Part shown: positions 30,037 through 38,369 of the stretch, piece after piece
How the letters are laid out: each line of letters begins with the position of its first letter
Numbering within the stretch: the first letter of the stretch is position 1
Notes under the pieces: generated by a model
The model's input: the letters and a program-made list of their open reading frames with translations, nothing else
Database searches by the model: none
Told to the model about the DNA's origin: nothing
IMG/VR virus record: IMGVR_UViG_3300025405_000016
Coordinates: 1 to 44,997 of that record
DNA: 44,997 bases
DNA from: a virus
Reading direction: 5' to 3' (one strand)
Position numbers and translations under genes: made by a program

Positions 30037-30377
30037 TCCAATCGAAGCTGGAGCAAAAGCCACTTGGCTCAAAGAAAGCGATATATGCTCTCTTCGCCTC
30101 TATTTGTGTCCTAATTGTTTTTGCTATTTCTGCATTGCTGATCCTCACCCATGCAGAGGTGGCAAAGGACATAACAGAGTTGGCAAACCTTTGTGTCATG
30201 TCGTTTGCGGCTCTTGCGACAACACTAATCACGGGTCAAGCAGCTATGGATTGGAAGGCGATGAGCGTTCTTTCTCACATTGATGAAGACGAAAAGATTG
30301 ACTCTAATCAAGAGCTTCCAGATCAAGTGAACGAGAGGGTTTACAAACCAATGTACTTTGATGACGATAAGGTTTAA
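30012..30377 (+). CDS. Two-helix membrane protein, holin-like, 121 aa
   Basis: Cytoplasmic basic start (DSRKGVIQSKLEQKP), helices AIYALFASICVLIVFAIS and a second near LCVMSFAALATTLI, and a charged acidic tail (EDEKIDSNQELPD). It could be a second holin or an antiholin. The HNH gene starts inside its last codons (17-base overlap). Confidence 0.5.
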   Translation: MGDSRKGVIQSKLEQKPLGSKKAIYALFASICVLIVFAISALLILTHAEVAKDITELANLCVMSFAALATTLITGQAAMDWKAMSVLSHIDEDEKIDSNQELPDQVNERVYKPMYFDDDKV

Positions 30378-30900
30378 AAAGGGAGATACTAGATCTGACG
30401 GGTATCGTTTTAAGCAATATAAGAAAAAACCAGATGGGTCTTGGTCAGAGGAATGGTTGTCCGAAGAATCATTTCAAAGGGCTAGGGAATGGCATAAAAG
30501 ACCAAATGCAAAAGAAAGTCAGAAGAGATGGAATGAAAAAAATATAGAAAAAATAAGGCAATACTCAAGAAATCACATTGCAAAAAACAGAGAAAAATCT
30601 AGAGAAAGATCTAGGAATTACGCAAAAAGAAACCCGGAAAAAAGAAGGTCTTTTGAAGCCGAAAGAAGAGCAAGAATTAATAATACATATATTCCTTTAT
30701 CAAGGGATGAAAAAAGAATAATTCTTTTTATTTACGAATTGGCAACAAGAATTACAAATTGCCTTGGAATACTTCATCATGTAGATCATGTAATGCCGCT
30801 TTCAAAAGGTGGAGAACACATTCCCCAAAACCTTCAGATAATCCCAGCATCAATAAATGTTAGAAAAAGGGATAAAGTTAACTTTTGTTATGACAAGTAG
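30361..30900 (+). CDS. HNH homing-type endonuclease (RxDG family, copy 4)
   Basis: 179 residues: N-terminal module FKKGDTRSDGYRFKQYKKK with EEWLSEESFQRA, a very repetitive basic linker (NREKSRERSRNYAKRN), and the HNH end LHHVDHVMPLSKGG with NLQIIPASINV. ATG 30361 follows a TTG at 30358. It is wedged between two lysis genes and overlaps both (17 and 11 bases), so it inserted without separating them. Confidence 0.85.
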   Translation: MTIRFKKGDTRSDGYRFKQYKKKPDGSWSEEWLSEESFQRAREWHKRPNAKESQKRWNEKNIEKIRQYSRNHIAKNREKSRERSRNYAKRNPEKRRSFEAERRARINNTYIPLSRDEKRIILFIYELATRITNCLGILHHVDHVMPLSKGGEHIPQNLQIIPASINVRKRDKVNFCYDK

Positions 30901-31321
30901 ATTTAAAAACGAAATCATACCATTTATCTTCAAATGGGAGGGAACGACCTTTGAGGATGATCCGAGTGACCCCGGAGGTGCTACCAAATTTGGAATTGAC
31001 GCTCGTTCCCACCCCCATGTGGACATAAAGAATTTAACAGCAGACCAAGCTGCCGGCATATACTGGACTGAATACTGCAACCTTCATTGTGATGAGTACG
31101 CTCCGCAGTTTGATTGGGTGTTTTTCAACTGCTGTGTGAATTGTGGTGTTGGTCGCGCAACCAAGATAAAATCTGTCTCTGGAGTTGATTGCTCTAAATT
31201 TTTAGACCTTCAAGAATCATTCTACAAATCTCTTGCAGAGAATAGACCATCATCTAGGAAGTTCTTAAAAGGATGGTTGGCTAGGACAGAAGATTTAAGG
31301 AAAGTGATTGGAATAGCTTGA
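30890..31321 (+). CDS. Endolysin, GH108-type N-acetylmuramidase
   Basis: 143 residues. N-terminus PFIFKWEGTTFEDDPSDPGG with the following ATKFGID carries the GH108 signature, catalytic Glu at residue 17. The C-terminal half (VFFNCCVNCGVGRATK...LDLQESFY) resembles the peptidoglycan-binding domain that usually completes these enzymes. ATG 30890 is chosen over an upstream start so that the GH108 domain begins normally. The enzyme cleaves the glycan backbone after the holins open the membrane. Confidence 0.85.
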   Translation: MTSRFKNEIIPFIFKWEGTTFEDDPSDPGGATKFGIDARSHPHVDIKNLTADQAAGIYWTEYCNLHCDEYAPQFDWVFFNCCVNCGVGRATKIKSVSGVDCSKFLDLQESFYKSLAENRPSSRKFLKGWLARTEDLRKVIGIA

Positions 31322-31369
31322 TGCTCTCCGCAGGAGCAGTATGGGGTACATAGGGGTTTTTCACGAACC

Positions 31370-31660
31370 ATGTCAAGCATAAAGAAAAAAAATATTTTTC
31401 TTGATGAAGTCACAATTTGTGACCACAAGTACGGAATGAACAACAAAGACCCATACGAAAAAGAAAAGCAACAGCTTGACGAAGCCCTCAATCTTGTGGG
31501 ATACAAGCTCCGTAAGCAATCATTGGAGTATTCCGAGTTCAAAAGGCTTAAAGGGTTAAATGATTCCCTTATCGCCGCCATCAACACAGCCATCACCGAG
31601 TGGCCTTCAAATCAAGCATCCATTTACCTAGATGGAATCATGAAAAATTTCTCAAAATAA
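31370..31660 (+). CDS. Hypothetical protein, 96 aa
   Basis: Lys-rich start (MSSIKKKNIFLDEVTICDHK) then a helical region (EKEKQQLDEALNLVGYKLR) and ITEWPSNQASIYLD. It begins a new block of early-type genes after the endolysin; about 50 bases precede it. No family recognised. Confidence 0.55.
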   Translation: MSSIKKKNIFLDEVTICDHKYGMNNKDPYEKEKQQLDEALNLVGYKLRKQSLEYSEFKRLKGLNDSLIAAINTAITEWPSNQASIYLDGIMKNFSK

Positions 31661-31702
31661 TTATTGTAATTCCCCTCCCAAACCAATACAAAACCCATCG
31701 TT

Positions 31703-31948
31703 ATGACAACAAAAACAACTAAATCCACCAAGGCAATCAAGCCAAACAAAATCAGCAAGCAGGATGAAATCTCAATCCGACTCGCATCAGTCCAACTCCA
31801 AACAAGTCACAACAAGATCGACATCGACGCTATCGCAGAGAATGTTGAAACTCTTGCAGAACGCCTCAACATCCTGTACTGGATCGCTACATTCGCAGTC
31901 GCGCTATCAGTCGTTGCGTTCTTCGCCGTATTTATTGCCAAGCACTAA
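31703..31948 (+). CDS. Hypothetical C-terminally anchored membrane protein, 81 aa
   Basis: Basic Thr/Lys-rich N-terminus (MTTKTTKSTKAIKPNKISKQ), short helical stalk (IDAIAENVETLAERL), then one C-terminal membrane helix (WIATFAVALSVVAFFAVFI). TAATG overlap with the next gene. Function unknown. Confidence 0.55.
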   Translation: MTTKTTKSTKAIKPNKISKQDEISIRLASVQLQTSHNKIDIDAIAENVETLAERLNILYWIATFAVALSVVAFFAVFIAKH

Positions 31949-32082
31949 TGGAAAATCCTCCACTCACTCCAGAAGAGAAAGTTGAGATTTTGCTTGAATC
32001 CCTCAAGGAACTGCGCGAAACCCTAGACGAAGCAATTTCCTTTATCGACGACTCGATGATCGAGGCCGACGAGAGAGGCTAA
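31948..32082 (+). CDS. Hypothetical acidic coiled-coil protein, 44 aa
   Basis: MENPPLTPEEKVEILLESLK then ELRETLDEAISFIDDSMI: a short, acidic helical protein. Coupled by TAATG to the membrane protein upstream and 14 bases from the Erf gene. Function unknown. Confidence 0.55.
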   Translation: MENPPLTPEEKVEILLESLKELRETLDEAISFIDDSMIEADERG

Positions 32083-32096
32083 TAAAAACACACATA

Positions 32097-32837
32097 ATGA
32101 AAACCGAAACCACACCAGAACAGCAATACGCACAGGCTCTCGTAGCCGCAATCGGGGAACTCTCCAATGTTCCCAAGACAGCCGCCAATCCTTACTTCAA
32201 GTCGAAGTATGCTCCGTTGGATGCAATCGTTGATGCAACTCGTCCAGTCCTTGCCAAGCATGGTCTGGCAGTCCAGCAAACCCCAGTATATCGTGATGGA
32301 TGCGCTGGCGTTAAGACTATCATTAAGCACAATGCAGGACACTCCGAGGAGTCAGAGCTTGTTCTTCCACTCAAGGATCAGTCCCCACAGGGAGTTGGAT
32401 CGGCAATCACCTACGCTCGTCGCTACGCCCTAGCCGCTGTTCTTGGCCTTGCCACGGAGGATGATGACGATGGTAATGTTTCCTCTGGACTTGCCAAGAA
32501 GGAAGAGGCTCGTCCTGCGGTAGCGAAGGTTATGGATCGCAATCCATCTGTCCGTCCTGCTGGCAATGTGACTGCAACTTGGATGGGAGTTCTCCCAACC
32601 AATACCAAGATTGCCGCCCAGAGCAAGGAAGGTAGTCCGAAGAAGTGGGTTCTCTATGCCATTGAGTTTAATGACAACGGAAAGGTTATGGAGACGATGA
32701 CCTTTGATGAGAAGCTGTTCACTATGGCAACGGAATATGGCAAGGATGGAACGCTTGTGGATGCGGGTGTCTGCCCATCCAAGCGCGACCCGTCGAAATG
32801 GGAGATAGTTACCATTGATCCTATTCAGCAAAAATGA
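32097..32837 (+). CDS. erf: Erf-family single-strand annealing recombinase
   Basis: 246 residues. The Erf signature is clear: NPYFKSKYAPLDAIVDATRP (residues 31-50), VLAKHGLAV, GSAITYARRYALAAVLGLA (101-119) and the acidic EDDDDGN (121-127). The protein anneals complementary single strands, allowing circularisation of terminally redundant DNA and recombination-dependent replication. It probably works with the RecB/Cas4-like nuclease (43484) and the SSB-like protein. A/C-rich leader aaaaacacacataATG. Confidence 0.9.
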   Translation: MKTETTPEQQYAQALVAAIGELSNVPKTAANPYFKSKYAPLDAIVDATRPVLAKHGLAVQQTPVYRDGCAGVKTIIKHNAGHSEESELVLPLKDQSPQGVGSAITYARRYALAAVLGLATEDDDDGNVSSGLAKKEEARPAVAKVMDRNPSVRPAGNVTATWMGVLPTNTKIAAQSKEGSPKKWVLYAIEFNDNGKVMETMTFDEKLFTMATEYGKDGTLVDAGVCPSKRDPSKWEIVTIDPIQQK

Positions 32838-32852
32838 TATTTTTGCCAGAAT

Positions 32853-33428
32853 ATGAGTTCTGCAATAAATATAATAAACCAAAAATTTGGGAGATTGCTT
32901 GTCGTATTAAAAACAGACGAGAGGCAACAAGGACAAATTGTTTGGAAGTGCCTTTGCGAATGTGGAAAATATTGTTTTGTAAAAAGCGACCACCTTCGCA
33001 GGGGTGCTATTAAAAGTTGCGGATGCCTAAAAAGCGAAAGCACTATTCGTCGATTTACAAGACATGGAATGTCCAAAAGCGAGGAATATAAAACTTGGAA
33101 AAAAATTCAGACTAGGTGTTCTCCCAACAATAAATATCGTAAAGATTATTATGATAGGGGAATATCTGTTGCAAAAGAGTGGATTGGGGCTGGAGGATTT
33201 GTCAAATTCTTTAATCATATTGGCCCCAAACCAACTCCAAAGCATACAATAGATAGAATAAACAATGATGATGGATACAAGCCCGGAAATGTTCGATGGG
33301 CAACAATGAAAGAACAAATGCAAAATCAAAGGCCAAGAAAAAGATTGGATCTTTATACAACCCATGAAATTATACAGGAGCTTCGCAGAAGGGGATATAC
33401 ACATTATGATTCTTCTGAAGAAATTTAA
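32853..33428 (+). CDS. Homing-type endonuclease with zinc ribbon and LDRINND motif (copy 1)
   Basis: 191 residues. FGRLLVVLKTD, then a zinc ribbon CLCECGKYC...CGC, then HGMSKSEEYKTWKKIQTRC and the terminal motif TIDRINNDDGYKPGNVRWAT with KEQMQNQRPRK. This is the phage protein type often annotated AP2-domain or HNH-like homing endonuclease. Inserted between Erf and the phosphoesterase; its stop overlaps the next ATG (TAATG). Confidence 0.75.
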   Translation: MSSAINIINQKFGRLLVVLKTDERQQGQIVWKCLCECGKYCFVKSDHLRRGAIKSCGCLKSESTIRRFTRHGMSKSEEYKTWKKIQTRCSPNNKYRKDYYDRGISVAKEWIGAGGFVKFFNHIGPKPTPKHTIDRINNDDGYKPGNVRWATMKEQMQNQRPRKRLDLYTTHEIIQELRRRGYTHYDSSEEI

Positions 33429-34198
33429 TGAAAACAAAACAAAAACCAAGTAAGGCGAAAGCCCCCCATATTGCCGTTAAATATGAACGATTTCTCGCCG
33501 TCTCCTGCTCCCATGGGAAATACGCAGATCCGACTGCGGTGGATGCGGTACTCAAAATGCGTGATCGGTGGAAGCCCGAAATATGCGTTCACCTTGGAGA
33601 CTGGTGCGATACCACAGCATTTAGGTCTGGTGCGGCTGGAAGTTCAGATGAATCAGAGCCAGTTGCACCCGATATTGATGGCGGGATTGCGTTTCTCCAG
33701 AAGCTACGACCAACTCATGTGTTGGATGGAAACCACGAAGATCGTATTCCCAGATTGCTTTCCAGCAATAACGCACTCGTCGCATATGCCGCACAGCAAG
33801 CCACCAACTTCATTGACGAGGCATTTGTCAAGATCGGTTGTCGCCGGATACCGTATGATGGCGTGTTTCAGAAATTGGTTAGGGGTAATGTTACCTTCAC
33901 CCACGGTACGATATATAACGAGAACTCCGCTAGGGATATGGCAGAGATGTATGGAGGCAATGTTATTTTTGGGCATACCCACCGAAGCCAAATGGCAGAA
34001 GGAAGAACGATTAAAGAGAGTAGCGGATTCTGCGCTGGCACTCTCACATCTCGCGGATCTATGGAGTATAGTAAGGCGAGACGAGCAACCCTCGGATGGA
34101 GACAAGGACTGGTATATGGAGAAATTGGCCCAAGAGATTCAGCCGTGTGGCTCCTCACTCGACCAACCTATGCAGACGAATGGAGGCTCCCCCTATGA
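33428..34198 (+). CDS. Metallophosphoesterase (calcineurin-like)
   Basis: 256 residues with conserved blocks GDWCD (57-61), GNHED (101-105), FTHG (157-160) and GHTH (182-185). Motif I, normally DxH, reads SCSHG (26-30): the metal-ligand Asp is Cys. Phage members act on nucleotides or nucleic acid ends; the substrate here is unknown. It overlaps the winged-helix gene by ATGA. Whether the missing Asp is compensated or the enzyme is altered cannot be told. Confidence 0.8.
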   Translation: MKTKQKPSKAKAPHIAVKYERFLAVSCSHGKYADPTAVDAVLKMRDRWKPEICVHLGDWCDTTAFRSGAAGSSDESEPVAPDIDGGIAFLQKLRPTHVLDGNHEDRIPRLLSSNNALVAYAAQQATNFIDEAFVKIGCRRIPYDGVFQKLVRGNVTFTHGTIYNENSARDMAEMYGGNVIFGHTHRSQMAEGRTIKESSGFCAGTLTSRGSMEYSKARRATLGWRQGLVYGEIGPRDSAVWLLTRPTYADEWRLPL

Positions 34199-34473
34199 GT
34201 GGCAAAAAGTCAACAACGAATACAAGCTCGCAACTTGGGAACGAATGGGCTTTAGCAATAGCGAAAGCTATGAATCAAAAAGCCGAGAAAGTTCCTCCAT
34301 GCTGGAAAACGGCAGAAGAAGTTAGGCAAATTATGGGCTTGTCCCAGACCAATGTATCAAAGAGAATCAAGCTTCTTAAAGAGGCAGGACTCATTGAATC
34401 AAAAAGGTTTTATGTCAATTCAAGCCGTGGCCTTTATCCAGAAATCCATTACAAACTAATCAAATCAAAATGA
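34195..34473 (+). CDS. Winged-helix DNA-binding protein, 92 aa
   Basis: Disordered start (MSGKKSTTNTSSQ), then CWKTAEEVRQIMGLSQTNVS with KRIKLLKEAGLIESKRF and a wing (YVNSSRGLYPEIHYKL): a MarR/ArsR-like winged helix. Probably a phage transcription regulator. ATG 34195 is chosen because it overlaps the phosphoesterase stop (ATGA) as all genes here do. Confidence 0.7.
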   Translation: MSGKKSTTNTSSQLGNEWALAIAKAMNQKAEKVPPCWKTAEEVRQIMGLSQTNVSKRIKLLKEAGLIESKRFYVNSSRGLYPEIHYKLIKSK

Positions 34474-34679
34474 AACAACTACCATCCGAATACTACATTG
34501 AAGAAGATTATGCCGTCCTTGCTGGCCCTTATGAATATGGGAACAAGCGAGATGCCCTGTTTAAGCAACGGGTTATTGATGACATGATCGCAGGAAACAT
34601 CCCTTGGCGAATCAAGGAGGATGGCGACAATGATTACATTGAGCGCAAGGGAATGATCCTACCAAAACGCAAACTATGA
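34470..34679 (+). CDS. Hypothetical protein, 69 aa
   Basis: SEYYIEEDYAVLAGPYEYGN then RDALFKQRVIDDMIAGNIPW and a basic end (PKRKL). Coupled by ATGA on both sides. No family recognised. Confidence 0.55.
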   Translation: MKQLPSEYYIEEDYAVLAGPYEYGNKRDALFKQRVIDDMIAGNIPWRIKEDGDNDYIERKGMILPKRKL

Positions 34680-34756
34680 GCTTTGAAACAGAGATGGGCT
34701 TAATGGTTATAACATTTGTAACCTTCATAATACTCTTTACTTTCCCTAAAACATGA
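34676..34756 (+). CDS. Very small membrane peptide, 26 aa
   Basis: MSFETEMGLMVITFVTFIIL then FTFPKT: one membrane helix. It fits exactly between neighbours with ATGA overlaps on both sides, which supports it as a gene. Function unknown. Confidence 0.45.
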   Translation: MSFETEMGLMVITFVTFIILFTFPKT

Positions 34757-35088
34757 AAGACAAATGGGAATATGTTGGCAAACTTCAAATCGCTGGAAGA
34801 ACTTGGCAATATGGCTGGGGAGATACTGGCAAAACAAAGGGAAAGGCGAATGAAGGAATATGTGATTATGACAATCGCAGAGTCATTATCAATCGCCAAC
34901 ACAAATGCCACCTCGCAGATGTTGTCTCCCATGAGTTGCTCCACGCCCACTTTCCCCATTGGAAAGAAGAATTTGTTGACGGAATTGGAGAAAGCATTGG
35001 CACAGCAATCAAGCACCTTAAGTATAGTATTAGTCCCGGCCCAAAGCTTATTGCCGGACGACGAGGAGGAAGATCTTCCTTGGCATGA
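34753..35088 (+). CDS. Putative zinc metallopeptidase-like protein (HELLH), 111 aa
   Basis: N-terminal beta-rich part (VGKLQIAGRTWQYGWGD; DYDNRRVIINRQ) followed by SHELLHAHFPHW with an HExxH zinc motif at residues 60-64 and a later acidic FVDGIGE. This order (beta sheet, then HExxH helix) resembles small phage metallopeptidase-like proteins. The substrate is unknown. A second open frame covers 34772-35113 and ends at the ATGA of the next gene, so dual coding is possible here. Confidence 0.6.
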   Translation: MKDKWEYVGKLQIAGRTWQYGWGDTGKTKGKANEGICDYDNRRVIINRQHKCHLADVVSHELLHAHFPHWKEEFVDGIGESIGTAIKHLKYSISPGPKLIAGRRGGRSSLA

Positions 35089-35109
35089 TGAACAACCAGA
35101 AGAACTAAA

Positions 35110-35307
35110 ATGAAATTACTTAAAAACCCAGCCGATGCCTTTAACGAATGGTTCGATACCAAGGGTGTTCGTACCTACAGCAGTAACCACGGGAGCGCAG
35201 AAGGCCACAGAGAGTACATGGCGGCGGCGTTCCTTGATGGGTATAACCTAGCATTGATCGACGCAATGCAACTCCTATCCGACAATGATCCGACAAAGAA
35301 TAATTAA
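35110..35307 (+). CDS. Hypothetical protein, 65 aa
   Basis: LLKNPADAFNEWFDTKGVRT and HGSAEGHREYMAAAFLDGYN, mainly helical; similar small proteins are common in phages but with no known function. Overlaps the next gene by 23 bases. Confidence 0.55.
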   Translation: MKLLKNPADAFNEWFDTKGVRTYSSNHGSAEGHREYMAAAFLDGYNLALIDAMQLLSDNDPTKNN

Positions 35308-35944
35308 GGGCGATAGCGTCCCTCCGGGGTCTTATCGCTTTACTGTGCCAGAGACAGGGTATCGTATTGCCAATGAGCATACGATAGCTGGCCTGTTTGC
35401 CAGAATTAAACAGCATTACAAGGACAACAACCTTGATCTACCCGATGACTGGCAGGAGAGAGTTGAGGATCAGATGTGTAAACAGCTTCCCGAAGGATGG
35501 TGTACTTATGTGGATGGAGTCCCTCAAAACCCAGAGAACCTAATCACGGCTGAAAACATAGTTAAAGGGATCACCTCTCTGTACAACATGGCTATCGAAA
35601 CCCTTAAGGGGCAGGATGTCTTTGTTCCACAGGATGAGGCCAACCAGAGGGCTTCCATCTGTGCTAGGTGCTATCAGAATAAACCATCTAACTTCTGCAT
35701 GGGTTGTGGAGCAATGAGAAAGGTTACAGAGTTAGTAGCGAAGGTTAAGGGGGAGCGTAAAACCCCATCTGATAGTAGGTTACATAACTGCGGGATATGC
35801 GGATGCCGGAATGAGGCTATTGTTCATGTCAAGAGAAATATCTTGCTTTCTGGAGAGAAATCAGCGACAACAGAGAGCCGCCCGAACTGGTGCTGGCTCA
35901 AGAACCCAGACCTTAACACAGCGCAATCCAATCTTCATATATGA
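35285..35944 (+). CDS. Cysteine-rich zinc-ribbon protein, 219 aa
   Basis: A mixed N-terminal domain (SYRFTVPETGYRIANEHTI; AETLKGQDVFV region), then two zinc-binding clusters: CARCYQNKPSNFCMGCGAM (residues about 125-143) and HNCGICGCRNEA. A final CW pair follows. It may contact nucleic acid through the ribbons. It ends in an ATGA overlap with the portal gene, so it may be a virion-assembly partner rather than an early protein. No family named. Confidence 0.55.
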   Translation: MIRQRIIKGDSVPPGSYRFTVPETGYRIANEHTIAGLFARIKQHYKDNNLDLPDDWQERVEDQMCKQLPEGWCTYVDGVPQNPENLITAENIVKGITSLYNMAIETLKGQDVFVPQDEANQRASICARCYQNKPSNFCMGCGAMRKVTELVAKVKGERKTPSDSRLHNCGICGCRNEAIVHVKRNILLSGEKSATTESRPNWCWLKNPDLNTAQSNLHI

Positions 35945-38169
35945 TTTCATTCGGACTAGACAACCCCAATGTAGGTGAAAACCCCCCCAAAACGAGGATT
36001 GAATCTGCTGGAGCCGCTAGGTCTATGCTGTATGAGTTGATTGATGACGATCAGATTGCCTCTTATCGTCGTTCTCAGATCCAAGGGATGATTGATGGAA
36101 ACCCTCCCTATAACGAGCAACAGCTTCGTGAGGCAGGGCAGGCAGATCGAATCAATGTGAACTGGGGTCATGCTAGGGCTAAAGTGGAGAATGCAGTTAT
36201 CCCCTACTTTGACATCCTCACCTCTGTGCCTACTTACGCCACAATTAAGACCCAGTACGGAAAAGACATGGGCAAGCGAGAGGAATGGAGCCGAATCATT
36301 TCTGATGAGTTCCACAAGCTCCTAGAGCGTGATAATCCAAACTTCCTAGCCCAGCACCAAGTCTGCCAGAAGCAGTTGGTTATTCATGGACAAGGGCCAA
36401 TGTATTTCCCAGATGGCGTTGACTGGAGGGCTAAAGCCCTTGAGCCTTGGGCTTTTGTAGTTCCTAAAGGCGTTAAGGTTGATTGGAACAACTGGGAGTT
36501 CTGCTATGTTCTGGATGAGATGTATTGCGAACAGCTTTACTCCTATATTGAAGATGAGGATGCCGCCGCTAGGGGTGGCTGGAACGTCGAGGAATGCCGT
36601 GAGGCTATCATGTCGGCTAGGGTGGACGAGCAGGATCAGCGTCGTCCTTGGGAGTGGTATCAGAAGGAACTGAAGAACAACGCTCTATACTATAGCTATG
36701 CAAAGTCCAAGATTATCAAAGTGGCTCATATGTATGTTAAGGAGTATGATGGTCGCATTTCCCATTACGTTTTTGATCGTCTCAATTCTACTGAATGGCT
36801 CTGCGCCAAACCTTCTCGATATAACAAGTTCTCAAATGCTTTTACTGTATTTCTTAACGGCGTTGGTAATGGCTTTTATCATGGCGTAAGAGGGCTAGGA
36901 CAGGAAGCCTTTGCCTATGGCGAGGCTAACAACAGGATGCTTAATGCCCTCATGGAAGGCGTTATTCTCTCTTCCTGCACAATGTTCCAGCCACAGACTG
37001 CCGCCGATGCAGAGAAGCTTAAGACCGTTCAGATTGGGCCTTATCGTATCCTCCCTCCGGGGCTTCAGCTTGTTCAGCAGAATGTCACTCCTAACCTATC
37101 TGCCGCAATGCAGACGGCTTCCTTCTTCCAAGGGCAAGAGAGCGACAATACTGGTCGCTTTGCTCCTACCGTAGCTGGAGGCGGTGGACGCAAGAAGGGA
37201 AATAAGGAAGTTGAGTTTGAGATTGGCGAGAAGAGCCGACTCACCAATGTCCTTTCGGAGATCTACCTCCAGACCCTAGATGTTCACTATAAAGAAGTCT
37301 ATCGTCGCGCAAGTAATCCTAATCTGGTTGAAGAGGATCACGGAGGGCCAGAGGCTCTACGATTCCAGAAGGCTTGCATTGATCGTGGAGTTCCTGCCGC
37401 CGCTCTTATTGACATTGAAAGCGTTAAGGCTACCCGATCCATTGGACAGGGAAGCTCTGCCGCTCGTATGCAGGCTATGGAGCTTATTGGTCAATACCTC
37501 CCTCAACTCCCAGAGTCCAATCGGAAACGAGTAATTAACGCCAATATAGCGGCGATTGCGGGACAAACTGGGGTTGAAACTTTTGGCATCCCAGAGGAAG
37601 TCAAGCCAGATGGCAACGATCTCTCGATTGCGTCCCTTGAGAACAATGCTCTCCAGCAAGGGGGACAAGTTCTTATTGATCCAGATCAGAATCACTTCAC
37701 TCACCTTACCGTCCATATGCAGTTTGCTGGACAGCTTGTTAAGGCAGTACAGGAGAAACAGCTTGATCCTCGCATGGGAGATAAGGCTATGCAGGCTCTT
37801 GTCCCTCATATGCTCACCCATCTCAAGTACATGGAGGAAGATCCTACTCGTAAGGAGCAGTACGAGGAGATGAATGTTCAACTATCTGAACTGATGAAGA
37901 TTGCCGATCAGATGGCGAAATTCGCAGAACAGATCAACGAGCAAGAGATGGCGGCTCAACAGCAACAGGCGCAGGCCGGTCAGCAAGATCCGAAGACAAT
38001 GGTTGCAATGAATAAAATTCAGCTTGACCGAATGAAAGCCGCTAACGATGCTCAAATCAAGCAAGCCAAAGCTCAACATCAGATGCAGTTGCAGGATCAA
38101 AAGACTGCACAGAAGATGATGATTAACCGAGTTTCGACTGCTCAAAAGTACGGCTCAATACAACCCTAA
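35941..38169 (+). CDS. Portal protein, P22-like, 742 aa
   Basis: The length is close to the P22 portal (about 725). The N-terminus has DDQIASYRRSQIQGMIDGN followed by NPPYNEQQLREAG and INVNWGHARAKVENAVIPY, typical for portals. The middle has long helical/beta wing-like parts, and the last about 100 residues are a Gln/Ala-rich coiled coil (MAAQQQQAQAGQQ), as expected for a barrel-like C-terminus. The dodecamer forms the DNA gateway at one head vertex, where TerL docks. ATGA overlap with the zinc-ribbon gene. Confidence 0.8.
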   Translation: MISFGLDNPNVGENPPKTRIESAGAARSMLYELIDDDQIASYRRSQIQGMIDGNPPYNEQQLREAGQADRINVNWGHARAKVENAVIPYFDILTSVPTYATIKTQYGKDMGKREEWSRIISDEFHKLLERDNPNFLAQHQVCQKQLVIHGQGPMYFPDGVDWRAKALEPWAFVVPKGVKVDWNNWEFCYVLDEMYCEQLYSYIEDEDAAARGGWNVEECREAIMSARVDEQDQRRPWEWYQKELKNNALYYSYAKSKIIKVAHMYVKEYDGRISHYVFDRLNSTEWLCAKPSRYNKFSNAFTVFLNGVGNGFYHGVRGLGQEAFAYGEANNRMLNALMEGVILSSCTMFQPQTAADAEKLKTVQIGPYRILPPGLQLVQQNVTPNLSAAMQTASFFQGQESDNTGRFAPTVAGGGGRKKGNKEVEFEIGEKSRLTNVLSEIYLQTLDVHYKEVYRRASNPNLVEEDHGGPEALRFQKACIDRGVPAAALIDIESVKATRSIGQGSSAARMQAMELIGQYLPQLPESNRKRVINANIAAIAGQTGVETFGIPEEVKPDGNDLSIASLENNALQQGGQVLIDPDQNHFTHLTVHMQFAGQLVKAVQEKQLDPRMGDKAMQALVPHMLTHLKYMEEDPTRKEQYEEMNVQLSELMKIADQMAKFAEQINEQEMAAQQQQAQAGQQDPKTMVAMNKIQLDRMKAANDAQIKQAKAQHQMQLQDQKTAQKMMINRVSTAQKYGSIQP

Positions 38170-38180
38170 AAACAAAACAA

Positions 38181-38369
38181 ATGGAAACGCACCCCTTCGA
38201 TGCGGGGAAGTTGGAGGCTACGGAACAAATCGTTGCCTTGATCTATGATCGGTATCTATATCACAGAACCTTCCACGGGAAGGCTTCTGAACTAGCCCTA
38301 GCGCATAAACATCTAATACTTTCTATTAGGGATCTACAGGCAGAACAAATGGAGATAGAGAATGAGTAG
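38181..38369 (+). CDS. Hypothetical protein, 62 aa
   Basis: Helical, METHPFDAGKLEATEQIVAL with LALAHKHLILSIRDLQAEQM. A/C-rich leader aaaacaaaacaaATG. The HNH-like gene begins in its last codons (8-base overlap). Function unknown. Confidence 0.5.
   Translation: METHPFDAGKLEATEQIVALIYDRYLYHRTFHGKASELALAHKHLILSIRDLQAEQMEIENE

Noticed and set aside
33471-34325. 284-codon open frame overlapping the metallophosphoesterase in another frame
   Set aside because: The phosphoesterase motifs are clear in the other frame. This frame has no domain, runs across the start of the winged-helix gene and has no coupling to neighbours.
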